Shown here: positions 43,906-54,668 of the stretch, piece by piece
How positions within the stretch are numbered: the stretch's first letter is position 1
Layout: every line of letters begins with the position of its first letter
Source: Rhyacophila brunnea
Taxonomy: Eukaryota; Arthropoda; Insecta; Trichoptera; Rhyacophilidae
NCBI GenBank assembly: GCA_022495005.1
Contig: JAGYXB010000196.1
Coordinates: forward strand, 1,736,001-1,800,000
DNA: 64,000 bases
Direction of reading: 5' to 3'
The notes under the pieces: generated by a model
The model's input: the letters and a program-made list of their open reading frames with translations, nothing else
Told to the model about the DNA's origin: nothing
Databases searched by the model: none
Program-made: the position numbers and the translations under genes

Positions 43906-45915
43906 AAAAAACATTTATTTATTTAAAAATAAAATATATAATATATTTATAGCTTGACAGCTTTTACCATTGTGCCAAGAAAGTGAAGAAATATAGTACT
44001 TATATGACAATCCAATCCGTCCATAGATTGGTAATATACGTACATATTTTTAGGATGTCTCGTTGTAAAGGGGCGAGGCCGCTGTAGGAGGTGATAGGTG
44101 CAGAGATTAAAGTCGAGATTGGAGGTTGCTCCGACGAACGGAGGAGCGAGTTTATTACTGATGAGTTAATAAGTAAAATAGTAAAATGATAGAGCAAACT
44201 TAAAATACTGTTCCGAGGTCCGATGCTCGATGGAAGAAAATAGTGTGCGGAGCGACTGACACAAAGATTACTGATCGGACTGAGATTATGATTGATACTA
44301 AGACTAATCCATCACATATGATTATTCGGTAAATTGCGAGTCATTGTTGATGAAGTTTGCAATAGAGAAATCTGCTAGCCTCTGCATTATTGCAACTTCG
44401 AGCTTTTCCATCGAAGAATTTCACACGTGTAGAATATGCTGATGTATATTAATTATGCGACGATTATTCGATAATTACATGATTTGCTAATTCTTACGTT
44501 GTTGAAATAATGTTGACAAGGGCCAGGGTCAGTGATCGCTATACATTCATTCACACTAGTTGGCTCACACTAAAAACTGAACCTTTAGAACTATATAGTT
44601 TCTACAGATTTGAATTTGACTGTCTTCTATGAGAATTCCGCTCGTATAACGCAGAAGAATTAAAAATAATAGTAGTATTGGAAGTGAGATGGTATAAGGA
44701 ACAGGCAGGGTAGGTTTGTTTGACTCCAATAATAAGAAGATTGATGCGTGAATGAAATGAACCCTGGTTTTATTATCTCCTTCCAAATAAATATCAATTT
44801 AATTATTACAGGTAAGTTTACAGATTATAATTTAGCAGAATTAAAGCACGTGTGTGCGTTATGAGAAATTGCGAAGTCGATCGGGCGGAGTGGAACGATA
44901 ACCTTACGGTTAAATCTTTGATAACTGACTGACATATTGATGTCATGTAATTGAGTGTTTTATACAGATTCGATACAATAGAAAATGCTGTTGTCACTAT
45001 TTGCATATTGTGATATCTTGCTTACTAGGTTTATTTTGCAATGCATGGCTTGTTTGTAAATTGTCAATTAAGCAGTTTTAATAATTAGCAAGATTGATTT
45101 TCATATAAACAATTTTGTGCGTATCATGTGTTTTGTAAATTATAAATAATTATTTAATATAATTATTTTGCTAAATTAGCTTTTTGATTTATTCACATAA
45201 ATCGCTTGTTTTGCTGTCTCACGATATTATGTTACAAGTTACTTGTAATTATAAATTGAGTCGTGCGAATGGTAGAATAATGACCCCTACAGTAGTATTA
45301 AGTGTATTCAGTATTTCTGTGTCATTCTACTCATTATGATTGAAAAAGTTGAGTACCGTGGAGAATGGGGAATGTCCACAATGATTAGTACCTATACCTA
45401 CACCAAATCGTGAAGGTTAGAAATGTCAAAACACATTTGCTGCGGTTCAATCATTCAACCATTGACATCAGATTTAGGTACCATAGGTACTCCGCACACT
45501 CAATTACGTAGGTAAGTTTTCTTAAATATGTAGTCATTATTTATGTATAGCCTTATTAATGACTGACTTCGTAACAATACTATTGTGTAAGCTTTACAAC
45601 GTTAAATATATGTAAATATAAAAGAAACTAGATTATATTTATTTAAAAGTACATGCCTATTTAATTTGAATGGTCCCTGCCGATGTTTAATTAGACCGCT
45701 ACAAATAAAATTCAATGAACACGACGTAGGTACCTACATACTCTCCTGTACATACGATGATTATATAGCGTTTGCCTTGACTTATAAATAATTCATTTAT
45801 GAATATTATATCCACTCAATTTATTTGTGGATATTTCAATTAGGTACAGCATGAATACACAGTAACATCAATATAATGTCAATAAAATTTATGGATGATT
45901 TGTAACAATTAACGT
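43906..45915. other. Unassigned; possible LTR-like relics
   Basis: On the minus strand near 44080-44165, aataaactcgctcctccgt resembles LTR polyadenylation regions, and 44.6-44.8 kb has a similar style. There are no paired LTRs, primer site or gag-pol frame. Other parts are AT-rich. Confidence 0.3.
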
Positions 45916-46887
45916 CAGTGACGTCTCGTAGGGCTAGGCAGATTGAGCGTCGCTTGGGGGCGGCAGTAACTCGAAGAGAATCATTTGATATAGGTATATA
46001 TTTAGAAATATAGAAATAGCTACCTAAATTTAGTAATAACGACAATATCTTTCCATTAAAAAATTCAGCTCACTGGTTGGAAACAATGTATTAATTAACA
46101 TAAAAGGTTTAACAGTACTGTATTTTTTATCGGGTTTGCGATGACTAGTTTACTTCCGTTGCTCTTTGATGTCCTTGGTGACCAAAAATGACTACACCTT
46201 TGCGATTTCAGGCTAAAAATATCATTACAAGTGTTGCCAAGTTTTTTGAATAAGAAAAGCGATACGAATTGTCCTTAATTCCTCAAGACAGAGCAATTAA
46301 AGTATCGCAAAAATGTCATGTAATAAGTCACTGCATTATCAACGTCAAAAAAATATTTATAAATTTAATTTTGTATGTTTTAGTGGTATATATGTTGTTA
46401 GTAATGTATCCATACAACACATTTCTTAGATATTCGAGTCATGGAAGTATGATATCGACTGTGTTTAGGGAAAAAGGCTAAACTCTCGATTTTTCGAAAA
46501 GTGCCTTTTATTAGATAATTTTAACAATGTATACAACTAAATACACGTTATGTAAAAAGGAAGAAAGCCGCAAATGCCGATTTATTATCAGGTTTTAATT
46601 GAGCTTTAATGAAGTTTTAATTTAAGGAAAAAGTATTTACCCTCAATTTTAATGATATTTCTATAATAACTTCTTTAATTAATATTAGATCAAAAAGATA
46701 TTACACGAAATCATCAATCATCAATCATCATGCACCCAATGTCTGTGCCTATTTTTTTTTTATTAAAATTAAAGCAAAATCATTCAAAAAATGTTTTTTG
46801 CCTCTCCTGTAAAATTTGTTCTGTGTGGGTTACGCCCTTTTTCCTAAACACTGCCTAGGGGCGGAATTTTGTCTAGGGACGTCACTG
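45916..46887 (+). mobile_element. Element Q copy 2 (hAT type), with family P nested
   Basis: Ends cagtgacgtctcgtagggc and tctagggacgtcactg are flanked by attaacgt and gttaacat (6 of 8 positions match). Subterminal cgtcgcttgggggcggcag matches Q copy 3 in inverse. The P element at 46461-46851 lies within it. Confidence 0.75.
46461..46851 (-). mobile_element. Family P copy 2
   Basis: Reverse complement of 10187-10564, with ends gtgtttagggaaaaaggc and cgccctttttcctaaacac. It carries a small atcatca repeat at about 46708-46731. Confidence 0.7.
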
Positions 46888-47410
46888 GTTAACATTTACC
46901 TTGTCTTGTAAAGAAATCATTTAATTAGGAGCGTATATCAACCGCAACATGCAAATTCAAGCTACGAATAATGCAAACTAATTAACTAGGATCTGTTTAA
47001 TTAGACACAATGTAAGTGACTTCTAAATATCTATATGCTAAATAATAACTATGAATAATTTTGAATGTCAATACGACTGCTTAGCTTGCATACGTGCTAA
47101 CTGCACTTTTGACCAAAAATGAGGTTTTGATGGCATTATGTTGTAAATATGTAAATCATGTTTTCTATGCTCACAGAAAATTTCAAATTCCTAAACCTAT
47201 AAATAAATGCGTTATCGTTCTTCACACAAAACAGCCAACTACAGGTGCCAAATTTCCAATATCATAAAAAATGAAACAACTCCGTTTCAACAAAATTTCT
47301 TTATATATAAAAGAAAAGCTAAATTAATAGTGTATTAATTCTTACTTGGTTGTAAAAAAAAAGTTGGAATTGTTGAATTCCGCTCGATAGTTAAATTAAT
47401 ATGTTTTTTT
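46888..47410. other. Unassigned AT-rich stretch
   Basis: Nothing recognised. It ends in a pyrimidine run plus ctag (tttttttctctag, to about 47417). Confidence 0.35.
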
Positions 47411-47700
47411 CTCTAGACCTGGAGAGCGAAGATCTCTTTTGTAGCACCGCTGCACGGTGAGGCAGGGCCGGCCACGACGACAGAACCCTTGAGGCTGTGC
47501 CACAAGGGTACAAAGTGTCGCACTCTTTAGCGGCATCCGTAACACACCGTCCTAGTCACGTAAAACGTCTCTTCTTACCTCAATCACCGAAGGCTACTGT
47601 GTCCGCTCACAAACTCGGGTGTTTGTAACGCTGTCGTACCAACGTACCCCTAAGAGTAGTCCTATCAAACCTTTCAATCAAACAGTTCATAAATAATTTC
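47411..47700 (+). other. GC-richer, exon-like segment
   Basis: A pyrimidine-rich ttttttctctag precedes about 280 bp of clearly higher GC (ggcagggccggccacgacg). The plus strand has a moderately long open stretch (SQTRVFVTLSYQRTPKSSPI). I do not recognise a product. A decayed retrotransposon piece is as likely as a host exon. Confidence 0.25.
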
Positions 47701-47723
47701 TCAACAGAATTATCGTTCCTCGC

Positions 47724-48234
47724 CAATGACATTATTAATGGACAACGCACTCAGTACAATAGCTAGCAAGTAAATTCGCGCATAGCAACATTCGCACATG
47801 TATAGGTAGACGTCATGTGACAAATTCCATTATTCGATATCACGCATCGGGAATTTATAGCAATATCACCTTTATTGTAATGGCGTTAAAACAGTGTTTC
47901 TAGTGTCAATGTTCATTTGAGCGAACGATATTGATATTAAAATATGAATTATGCCATTCGGCAGACCTGACAAAAAGCATCGGAAATTTATAGCAATATC
48001 ACCTTTATTGTAATGGCGTTAGAACAGATTATGCCATTCGGCAGACCCGACAAAAAAGTGAGTGTCATTTTTTTTCCAGATGCTTCGTCCATATTAACGC
48101 ATTCGCTGCTAGTAGTAGTGAGTAGACAATGATTTTTTAATTAGCAACTTTAAAATGCACGTTAATTACATCGATCGGCCGCCTGGTCATTACGCGCATG
48201 TGCGTCTTCAGCGTCCAAAGTATTAATGTCATTG
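47724..48234 (+). mobile_element. Element L copy 1 (hAT type), with M nested
   Basis: Ends caatgacattattaatggac and gtccatattaa[M]tgtcattg are flanked by ttcctcgc and ttcctctc (7 of 8). Internally, aatttatagcaatatcacct, then ttattgtaatggcgtta, occurs twice (47850 and 47983), each followed by attatgccattcggcagacc, a partial tandem duplication. The copy at 62408-63314 is longer. Confidence 0.8.
48098..48222 (+). mobile_element. Element M copy 2 (125 bp, TTAA-flanked)
   Basis: TTAA at 48094-48097 and 48223-48226. L copy 2 reads the uninterrupted site gacattaatatggacg at 62411-62426 (reverse strand). Ends cgcattcgctgct and gcgtccaaagta match M copy 1. Confidence 0.85.
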
Positions 48235-48479
48235 TTCCTCTCATATAAAATAGAAATGAAACAATAAACAACCACAAAACCAGTTCTATGTTTATTAATC
48301 AATTATGTATATTATATATATAACTAAAGTTAGTAATTGAACGTCATACCAAAATAAATTTTCAAACAACTATAAATGGTGGTCCAGACAGAAAGTGACA
48401 AACAACTGTATGGTTGGTGGCTATATGCCTCACCTGAAAATCAGTATCTCATGGCAATATTTTAAATGTATTCAATTAA

Positions 48480-49140
48480 ATTGATTCAATTTATTTATTT
48501 TTTAACATATTGTGGACATTAAAAATTATAAGTTTAAGACATTCACAACATGACATTTAGAAACAAAGATATATAAAACAGTATTACATAAAAAAGAGAT
48601 AGATCAGTAGATAAATTAGATAGGTACAAGGAAGTACACCGGATGAGTTAAGCAGACCCTATTTTAAGAATTTATAAAACAACTCCACCTAAACTCATTC
48701 TCACGTAAGTGGAATATATCAACACCCGAAGCAATTTCGTTGAACATAGTCATCGCCCTCCCAATTGGCATTACCAGTGGCAGGTTGGTCTGCACCTTGG
48801 GAGTATAAACAACTGATGGTCTCTATTTATAAGATAGTTATCAGGGACACACAAGTCAACACTGCCCAGAATGGCAGAGTTCTCATTTATACCTCGTATA
48901 AGTCGAAAAAAATACGTAGCTAAATAAAGATTTCTTCTAAATTGCAGACTGCAGTATATTAGCATGCCTAAGAGAAAGTCAGTTGGATAAAGCCACGGAT
49001 AGTATCCATACAACCTCAAGTAAAGGAGTCTCAAGAATTTCTTCTGTACCCTCTCCACCATAAGGCCATACTTCAACTGATGCGGTGCCCAAACAATAGA
49101 CCCACTCTCAAGTCTGCTTCGAACTAAAGAATTAAATGAA
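48480..49140 (-). pseudogene. CR1/Jockey-like element, C-terminus and 3' UTR
   Basis: The minus-strand frame from about 49135 to 48771 reads SLVRSRLESGSIVWAPHQLK, then VERVQKKFLRLLYLRLYG, then LQFRRNLYLATYFFRLIRG, then LPRCRPTCHW. After a frameshift it continues MPIGRAMTMFNEIASGVDIF. The pattern R.LESGS.VW.P, IE.VQKKFLR, RR...A..F and R.NY/RPTCHW is the standard C-terminal region of CR1/Jockey-type reverse-transcriptase proteins. The 3' UTR (cttaaacttataattttta, tgtccacaatatg) ends in aataaataaat at about 48490 and matches 23.4-23.5 kb. One frameshift is seen, and everything 5' of the reverse transcriptase end is missing. Confidence 0.78.
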
Positions 49141-49389
49141 AGTAATAATACTATGAGCCCAGAAGGGGTCAGAGATAAAAATAGCTCCTGGCCACTGTTT
49201 CACGACTCAATCAGTCGTTCAATCGAATATTTTACCTCTTATATTTTAATTTATCAATGGCGGCAATCTATATAATCAATGAATTTTAATAAATGTATCA
49301 CCGATGTGATATATACCTATTATTAAGAAGGGGTGTTAAATTTTTTTCGAATAGTAAAATATAGATAGATTTTATATAGATTAATTTTA

Positions 49390-49855
49390 CCAAATGTCGC
49401 CTATTCGACGCTTGCATTCTGACGGTGATGCTTTACGGTAGCGAATCATGGCACCTTACGAAGGCTCAGAGCAACCGTATACTGAGCTTCGAAAACAGAT
49501 GTTTGCGACGAATACTGGGTGGTAGTATGACTTTAGGAGCAACGAGGAGATAAGAGTACGCACCAAGCAGCCTCTCATCACGCTGAAAGTGAAGAGGTGA
49601 CGTTGGACCTGGCTCGGCCACGTGCTGCGGATGCCAGAAGAGAACTTTTGTTCTTCAAGCCGACCGGATTCCGGCGACCTGGAAGGCCGCTAAATACAAT
49701 CTACAAAGTGTACACGGCGGAGCTACGGGATGCTGGTTTGACCTGGAACGAAGCAAGAAGACTGGCGAGCGACAGGGATTTTCGGAGGCGCCGCGTGGTG
49801 TCCATATGCTCCAGTTAAGGGGCGGATATGGCCAAAGAAGAAGAAGAAGAATTTC
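49390..49855 (+). pseudogene. Non-LTR retrotransposon C-terminal remnant with (GAA)n tail
   Basis: The plus strand reads CRLFDACILTVMLYGSESWH, LTKAQSNRILSFENRCLRRI, VRTKQPLITLKVKRR and WTWLGHVLRMPEE. After a frameshift it continues RRPGRPLNTIYKVYTAELRD, then GLTWNEARRLASDRDFRRRR and VVSICSS. The order (CETW-like, FE.RCLRRI, W.GH..RM, GRP..T, GLTW.EA.R.A.DR..WR) marks the end of a common invertebrate non-LTR polymerase protein. It terminates in gaagaagaagaagaa, a microsatellite tail. One frameshift and one stop interrupt it. The clade is uncertain (RTE-like or a relative). Confidence 0.75.
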
Positions 49856-51236
49856 GCCGATGAACAGTTTATGGTAATATTTTATGGTGATTAGTAGATA
49901 GATGAAACTCTAAGGAATAAGTTTTTGGGGATCGAAGTGACTAGTGGGAAAAGGTGATGACGTGTTGATTGAGGCAGCAGTGGTGTATAATCTAGGCAAA
50001 TCAAATATGAAGAGGCAAATAAGAATGTAATCCACTGAAACCAGAGCAGAATGGAAGAGTCTGCTGAGGCCGTTAAAGTCCGCTCCAAGTTGTGGCACCA
50101 GAAATAAAAATGTATTTCCCACAGAACAGATTAATAATATAACAATACGAATGCCAATCGTCATAGGCAAGACTTTAACTTAGTTTCAATTTGAATTATA
50201 ATGAAAACTCTCTTTGGGTTGGATTATTATTGCCGACTGAAGAGAAAGCCGATACATTCACGACTGGTCCTACCTTTCCGCTCCTCCCGTTGTCTATGGA
50301 TAACCTGTCATTGCATGTCATTGTCTATAGAATGCTCATACTGACGCGTCCGTTGTGTTCACTTGACACAGGGAATGGTTTGATTTGGATAGATGAGTAA
50401 AATAATACACTAACATTAATACACCTTCTACAAATGTAATGCATAGATAAATGCTACATATTTTTTTGGAAATCGATATTACCACCGGTTTTTGTGTGAA
50501 AGACTAGTTTGCCTTTGACAGCTGATGAATAACAGAAATGTATATTATTTATAAATAACACCGATTCATAGTTAATATATTTGATTTGAGAATTTTTTAT
50601 AATTCAATTTGAAACGAGAAAAGGGGAATCAAGCAATCTGGGATCTGATTTTGACAGCTGAAAAGTGGACCACTCGTTGCTTGTGCAAAAAGTTATGCTC
50701 AGGCTTTATTAATCTAAAGATGGCGGTGGTTGGACATAAATGTCTGTTCACTTATAATAAGATTTCAATTAAATTGATCCTCGAAACTTAATTGTTTTAA
50801 TTTAATGAATCAGGGCCCAGACTTGTTAACCTATGCAGTATCGAGAGTGTGTCACAGTAGTCACGACTTAGCAATTCCAAGACAGGACGTATTATAGACA
50901 GGCATGCGTGATTGCGAGTCAAAAATAAGACTGACAGACTCAGGGCAGGTATTGTTGAAGAATATAACAATGTGCCAGCCGTTGACAGACGTCGTTTGTC
51001 AACTTTTAGCAGTACCAACCCTTGACCTGCTATTTCGCAACATGTGCATGAATGTTTTTCAATAATTGCACACTGATATAACACATAGATAGAAACTTTG
51101 TTAATTTTCAACAACCTACTGTAACACAAAAAAGATCTAAAATCGAATGACATCATTTATTCAACCCCCTAATAAGGCCAATGTTTAAATAATTAAATTT
51201 GTAATTTTAAATCAATTTGTTATCAATACGATTTTC
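49856..51236. other. Unassigned stretch
   Basis: On the minus strand near 50085-50110, ctggtgccacaacttggagc looks a little like an LTR/primer-site junction, without support. Short frames at 50.2-50.4 and 50.8-51.1 kb are not recognised. Confidence 0.3.
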
Positions 51237-51775
51237 GAAGTTTACTTCTTTTGGCGCGTATGGGAAATCAGATCAGAGTGTATTTTTGTCGTGTGACATG
51301 TAACACATCATTTATTTTTTCACACGAAAAAAAACACACTCGATTGGATTCGAACCACCGATTGTTCGGTTATCAGCCAAACGCACTACCTTTACGCCAC
51401 AGTATGATACTGCAATCGTGACGATTGTACAGTATAATATTATAATTTAGAATTGTTCCGTTGCCTAGGTAGTGAATTTATTATTGTCGGCCATTTACAA
51501 TTCCTTACGTAAACAAACGATTAAACGTCAGAGTGACAGTTGGTACTTAAAAATAAAAACAACGAGAAACCATTATATAATTTAGTAATATAAGTTAAAG
51601 CGTATAGAAATAAACCAACGGCGTACCAATAAGCGGACTTTTTTCTTGAGTGTGTAATTTAACAAGATAATTAAGAGCTAGTCAAAGAATCTAGTTTATC
51701 ACAAGTTTTGTTTTTGTTTTGTTACGCCAAATAAGTATAACTTATAACGCGCGTACATAAGTACACACAGTGATT
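51237..51775 (+). mobile_element. Family C copy 3
   Basis: TIRs gaagtttacttcttttggcg (51237) and cgccaaataagtataactt (to 51743), with the shared tail to about 51775. The minus-strand tRNA-like core keeps the B box GGTTCGAATCC (complement at about 51347-51357) and the A-box-like TGGCGTAAAGGTAGTGCG. Confidence 0.8.
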
Positions 51776-51889
51776 TTTTTAAATATCTAAAACTGTAGCT
51801 TTAATGTACATAATTTATTATGTTGCACCTTTTATTCAATGAATAGGTAATAATAAAATTTTTGAAAGCAATATAAGTCAGCCCACGCC

Positions 51890-52110
51890 CACGATAGCCT
51901 AGCGGCTTAAGCGTCGGCCTATAACGTCGTGGGTCCCAGGTTCGAATCCTGGGTCTGGCAAATATACATATTGTTTTCAATTTGTGTTTGAGTCAGAGTA
52001 TGGACCTAATAGATTGAGCAAGTGACTAACATCCTTTTCTCGTAAAAACAAAATCTGTTAATACAAACCTTCACTCTGTAGAGGCCCATATGATCTTATT
52101 AGAATCGGAC
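51890..52110 (+). mobile_element. tRNA-derived SINE, copy 4 (best-preserved promoter)
   Basis: A perfect A box (tagcctagcgg, about 51904) and a perfect B box (ggttcgaatcc within a matched T stem cccag...ctggg, about 51938-51957) are present. The SINE body follows (gagtcagagtatggac, gtgactaacatcc, aaaatctgtta) and ends near tgatcttattagaatcgg. The acceptor ends do not pair as in a tRNA. It could still be transcribed by RNA polymerase III. Confidence 0.8.
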
Positions 52111-52619
52111 TTGGAATATACAAAATAATAATTTGGATAGCACATAAAAGAAGTAAAGTTGAGGGTCTATTTGTATATTCTTGCTTTATGTTCGGTGACT
52201 TCCTGTTGGGGTAGGCAGGTCAGGCGTTGCATAACGGTGATATATTATAAAGGGTGACAAATGAAGGAACGACTACAAATATAATAATTTTTGAGAGCAA
52301 TAAAGTTGTTGTTTTCAATGAAGACGGTCGTTTCATTGGAAAAAATGTCGACATTTTAGATTTAAAATAATCGAAGCAAAAAAACCCCTGTCAACATAGG
52401 CTATTGTTATATTGTGATACATAATATTATCATGACGGTTTATCACACAGGTAACATTTTCATAACTTTTTTAAATCTGTCAGTGCCACAGACCTCCACA
52501 TACCTAATAACACCACCGTTTGAGAGGAGGTTGCGTGGAAATATTCTAATTGTCAGTAGATGGTGTGTATGTCAATTTAAGATAAGTACCTAGCCGGAAA
52601 TAAATAATATTTATAGTAG
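52111..52619. other. Unassigned stretch
   Basis: Nothing recognised. Confidence 0.35.
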
Positions 52620-52627
52620 GTAAGTCG

Positions 52628-52981
52628 TAAGGATTGCAATACCGGTATTCATCGATACCAAAATACCGGGTTTTTAAACCCAAAATATCGGTTTTTCGGT
52701 ATTAAGAAAGCAGAAAATTTGTAAAAATTTGTATCTCAAATCCGACAAAAGTGAAATAATCACATAAACATTGACCACATATCAGTTTCAGGGGGAGGGG
52801 GGATAGCTCTCGACTTTGATTTTGGACGAAACTAGGTACGAGTTAAAAAATGTCTCTCGGCATCGGTTTCCAGACTGATTTTTTTATTTTGGACGGAAAA
52901 GTTTACGTATGAAAACATATTTTTGAGGAATATGTATCTATATACCGATATTGGTGTTTTTATTCGGTATTTCAATCCCTA
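52628..52981 (+). mobile_element. Element R: hAT-type MITE, 354 bp
   Basis: Ends taaggattgcaataccgg and cggtatttcaatcccta are inverted repeats of the TAGGGATTG-AATACCG type. They are flanked by gtaagtcg and gtaagtat (6 of 8). The interior repeats ataccg/cggtat motifs. Confidence 0.75.
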
Positions 52982-53049
52982 GTAAGTATGTAGCTAATAA
53001 TTTTGCAGACAATTTGGACCTAAAAATAAAAGGGGACAAAGTTCTAAAT

Positions 53050-53876
53050 TTACTTAAGGGGGGACATGCTCGTCGAAGGTCAAAATTGAGTTTTTTTTTT
53101 GTATTTTAAAACCATGATCCTGGACATTCCTTAAACGTTGAAGATAACCTATTTATATAATTTTGAAGCCTTATTATCCTTTATATTTAACACGCGCGTT
53201 AACATCATTTTATTCCCTACTTCAATTATAGTTTGTCAATTTATGGCTAAGGCCGTATGTTGTAGCTTAACCACTGAGGAATGCCAAAAGAAATGGCGTA
53301 TTTCAAAAAAACACTACCTTATTCTTAGGTCAATAATTATTATAAAGCAATCAATATTCGTAGGATGTTTATCACACTTGAATGGTCAAAGACATAGCTT
53401 ATAATTAGTATGTGTAGAATTATCTTCAAATGTGTTAATCTTGCCGATCTTTTGAATAATAAAATGCCTAATTCTTGTAAAATTTGGGATCACAGAGATT
53501 ATCAAAATAATTTTTATTGTAAATATTTTACTAAAATTATCTCGTCATTAATTATACTAATGGTTTTATAAATGCGTTTAAAAATTAATAAATGTAAAAA
53601 AACTTAACACCACTGCACATTCATGTACCGAAATATGACTATATTCTAAAACATTAGAGCGAGAGGTTTAAAAGAATTCTATTTTATGTAATAAAAATAC
53701 TTTATGCAGTCATCAAATGTTTAAAATAAATATAAAGGATAATAAGGATTCTAAATTATATAAATAGATTATCTACAACGTTTAAGGAGTGTCCAGGATC
53801 TTGGTTTGAAAATACAATAAAACTCAATTTTGACCTACGACGAGCATGTCCCCCCTTAAGGGCGGAATCTTACCAA
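53050..53876 (+). mobile_element. Family E copy 2 with about 130-bp TIRs
   Basis: The left arm acttaaggggggacatgctc, then aggtcaaaattgag and cctggacattccttaaacgt, is inverted at about 53740-53876 (gtttaaggagtgtccagg, acgagcatgtcccccctta). It is collinear with the reversed 18856-19565 copy. It contains a short conserved ORF. Confidence 0.8.
53207..53404 (+). pseudogene. Conserved 65-residue frame in family E, possible MADF/SANT-like fragment
   Basis: The frame is open from 53138, but the shared part starts at 53207. It differs from the 19.3-kb copy at five of 65 residues, with no indel and the same stop (FNGQRHSL-type end). The core is SLTTEECQKKWRISKKHYLI; TTEEC here looks closer to a MADF consensus than TTGEC in the other copy. 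No catalytic protein accompanies it. Confidence 0.35.
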
Positions 53877-54182
53877 GGGACGTTACTTTTTATGTTTCAT
53901 TGTATTTAGTACATATATATATTATATATATTATATTAGGACTACAATTTTCGTTAAAATGACTTATGACTTAAGAGTCATACTAGTTTCTTGAGAAACA
54001 CCTAATATTAAATTTAATAGTAAATAATCGCATTATATCGATCAATTAATTAGTGTTGTTCCCTTACAAGGCGCATGGTGTAGTGACCATAAATGTGTAT
54101 TTTTAGTCTAAAATTTTTGAAGATCAAGTCTAATCGCATAATCGAATATATCACTCCAAACAGTTTGGAACATAACTATAAA
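53877..54182. other. Unassigned; AT dinucleotide run
   Basis: An atatatatattatatatatt-type run at about 53912-53936. Nothing else recognised. Confidence 0.4.
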
Positions 54183-54668
54183 TAATTACAAGATAAAAAG
54201 AACTTTTTATATAACACGTTTGTAAATTTTCTGTTGAATCATATAAACTTGACAATTCTCTGTATTAATAAATACTTTTTATTGTACTTGATAGAAATAC
54301 TGATTAAATATAGAATACTGAAATGTCATTTTGACATTTCATTTTGATTACCATAGTAACGCACGTATATATTAATAAGTTAGTTGCTAGGACCCCCTTA
54401 GCAACCAATAATAGTGTAGCAAAAGCAAAACAGAATTAACTGAAAATGAATTCAATTCTGCTTAAAAATGGCTAAAAGTATTAAAAGAATGCATTGTCGT
54501 CGTGTTCTGATATATTCTAAAAGTTTCAAATGTCTAGCTGGTCGGAAAGCTAGTTAAAAATCTTCAATCGTCGAATACAAATCTTGGAAAAACAAGAAAA
54601 AATTTGTACTGGACACACAAGAAAAAAACCGGACAAACAAGAATACGAGCTAATAAAAACGTGGTAAA
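54183..54668 (-). mobile_element. Family A copy 6
   Basis: Reverse-complement A, from aattacaagataaaaagaac to aaaaacgtggtaaaatag. It is complete, with both subterminal repeats, the ttagttgctagga hairpin and an expanded ggacaaacaag-type region. Confidence 0.88.

Noticed and set aside
51890..51960. Candidate tRNA gene with perfect A and B boxes
   Set aside because: Acceptor ends do not pair and a SINE body shared with four other copies follows directly. Called as a SINE.
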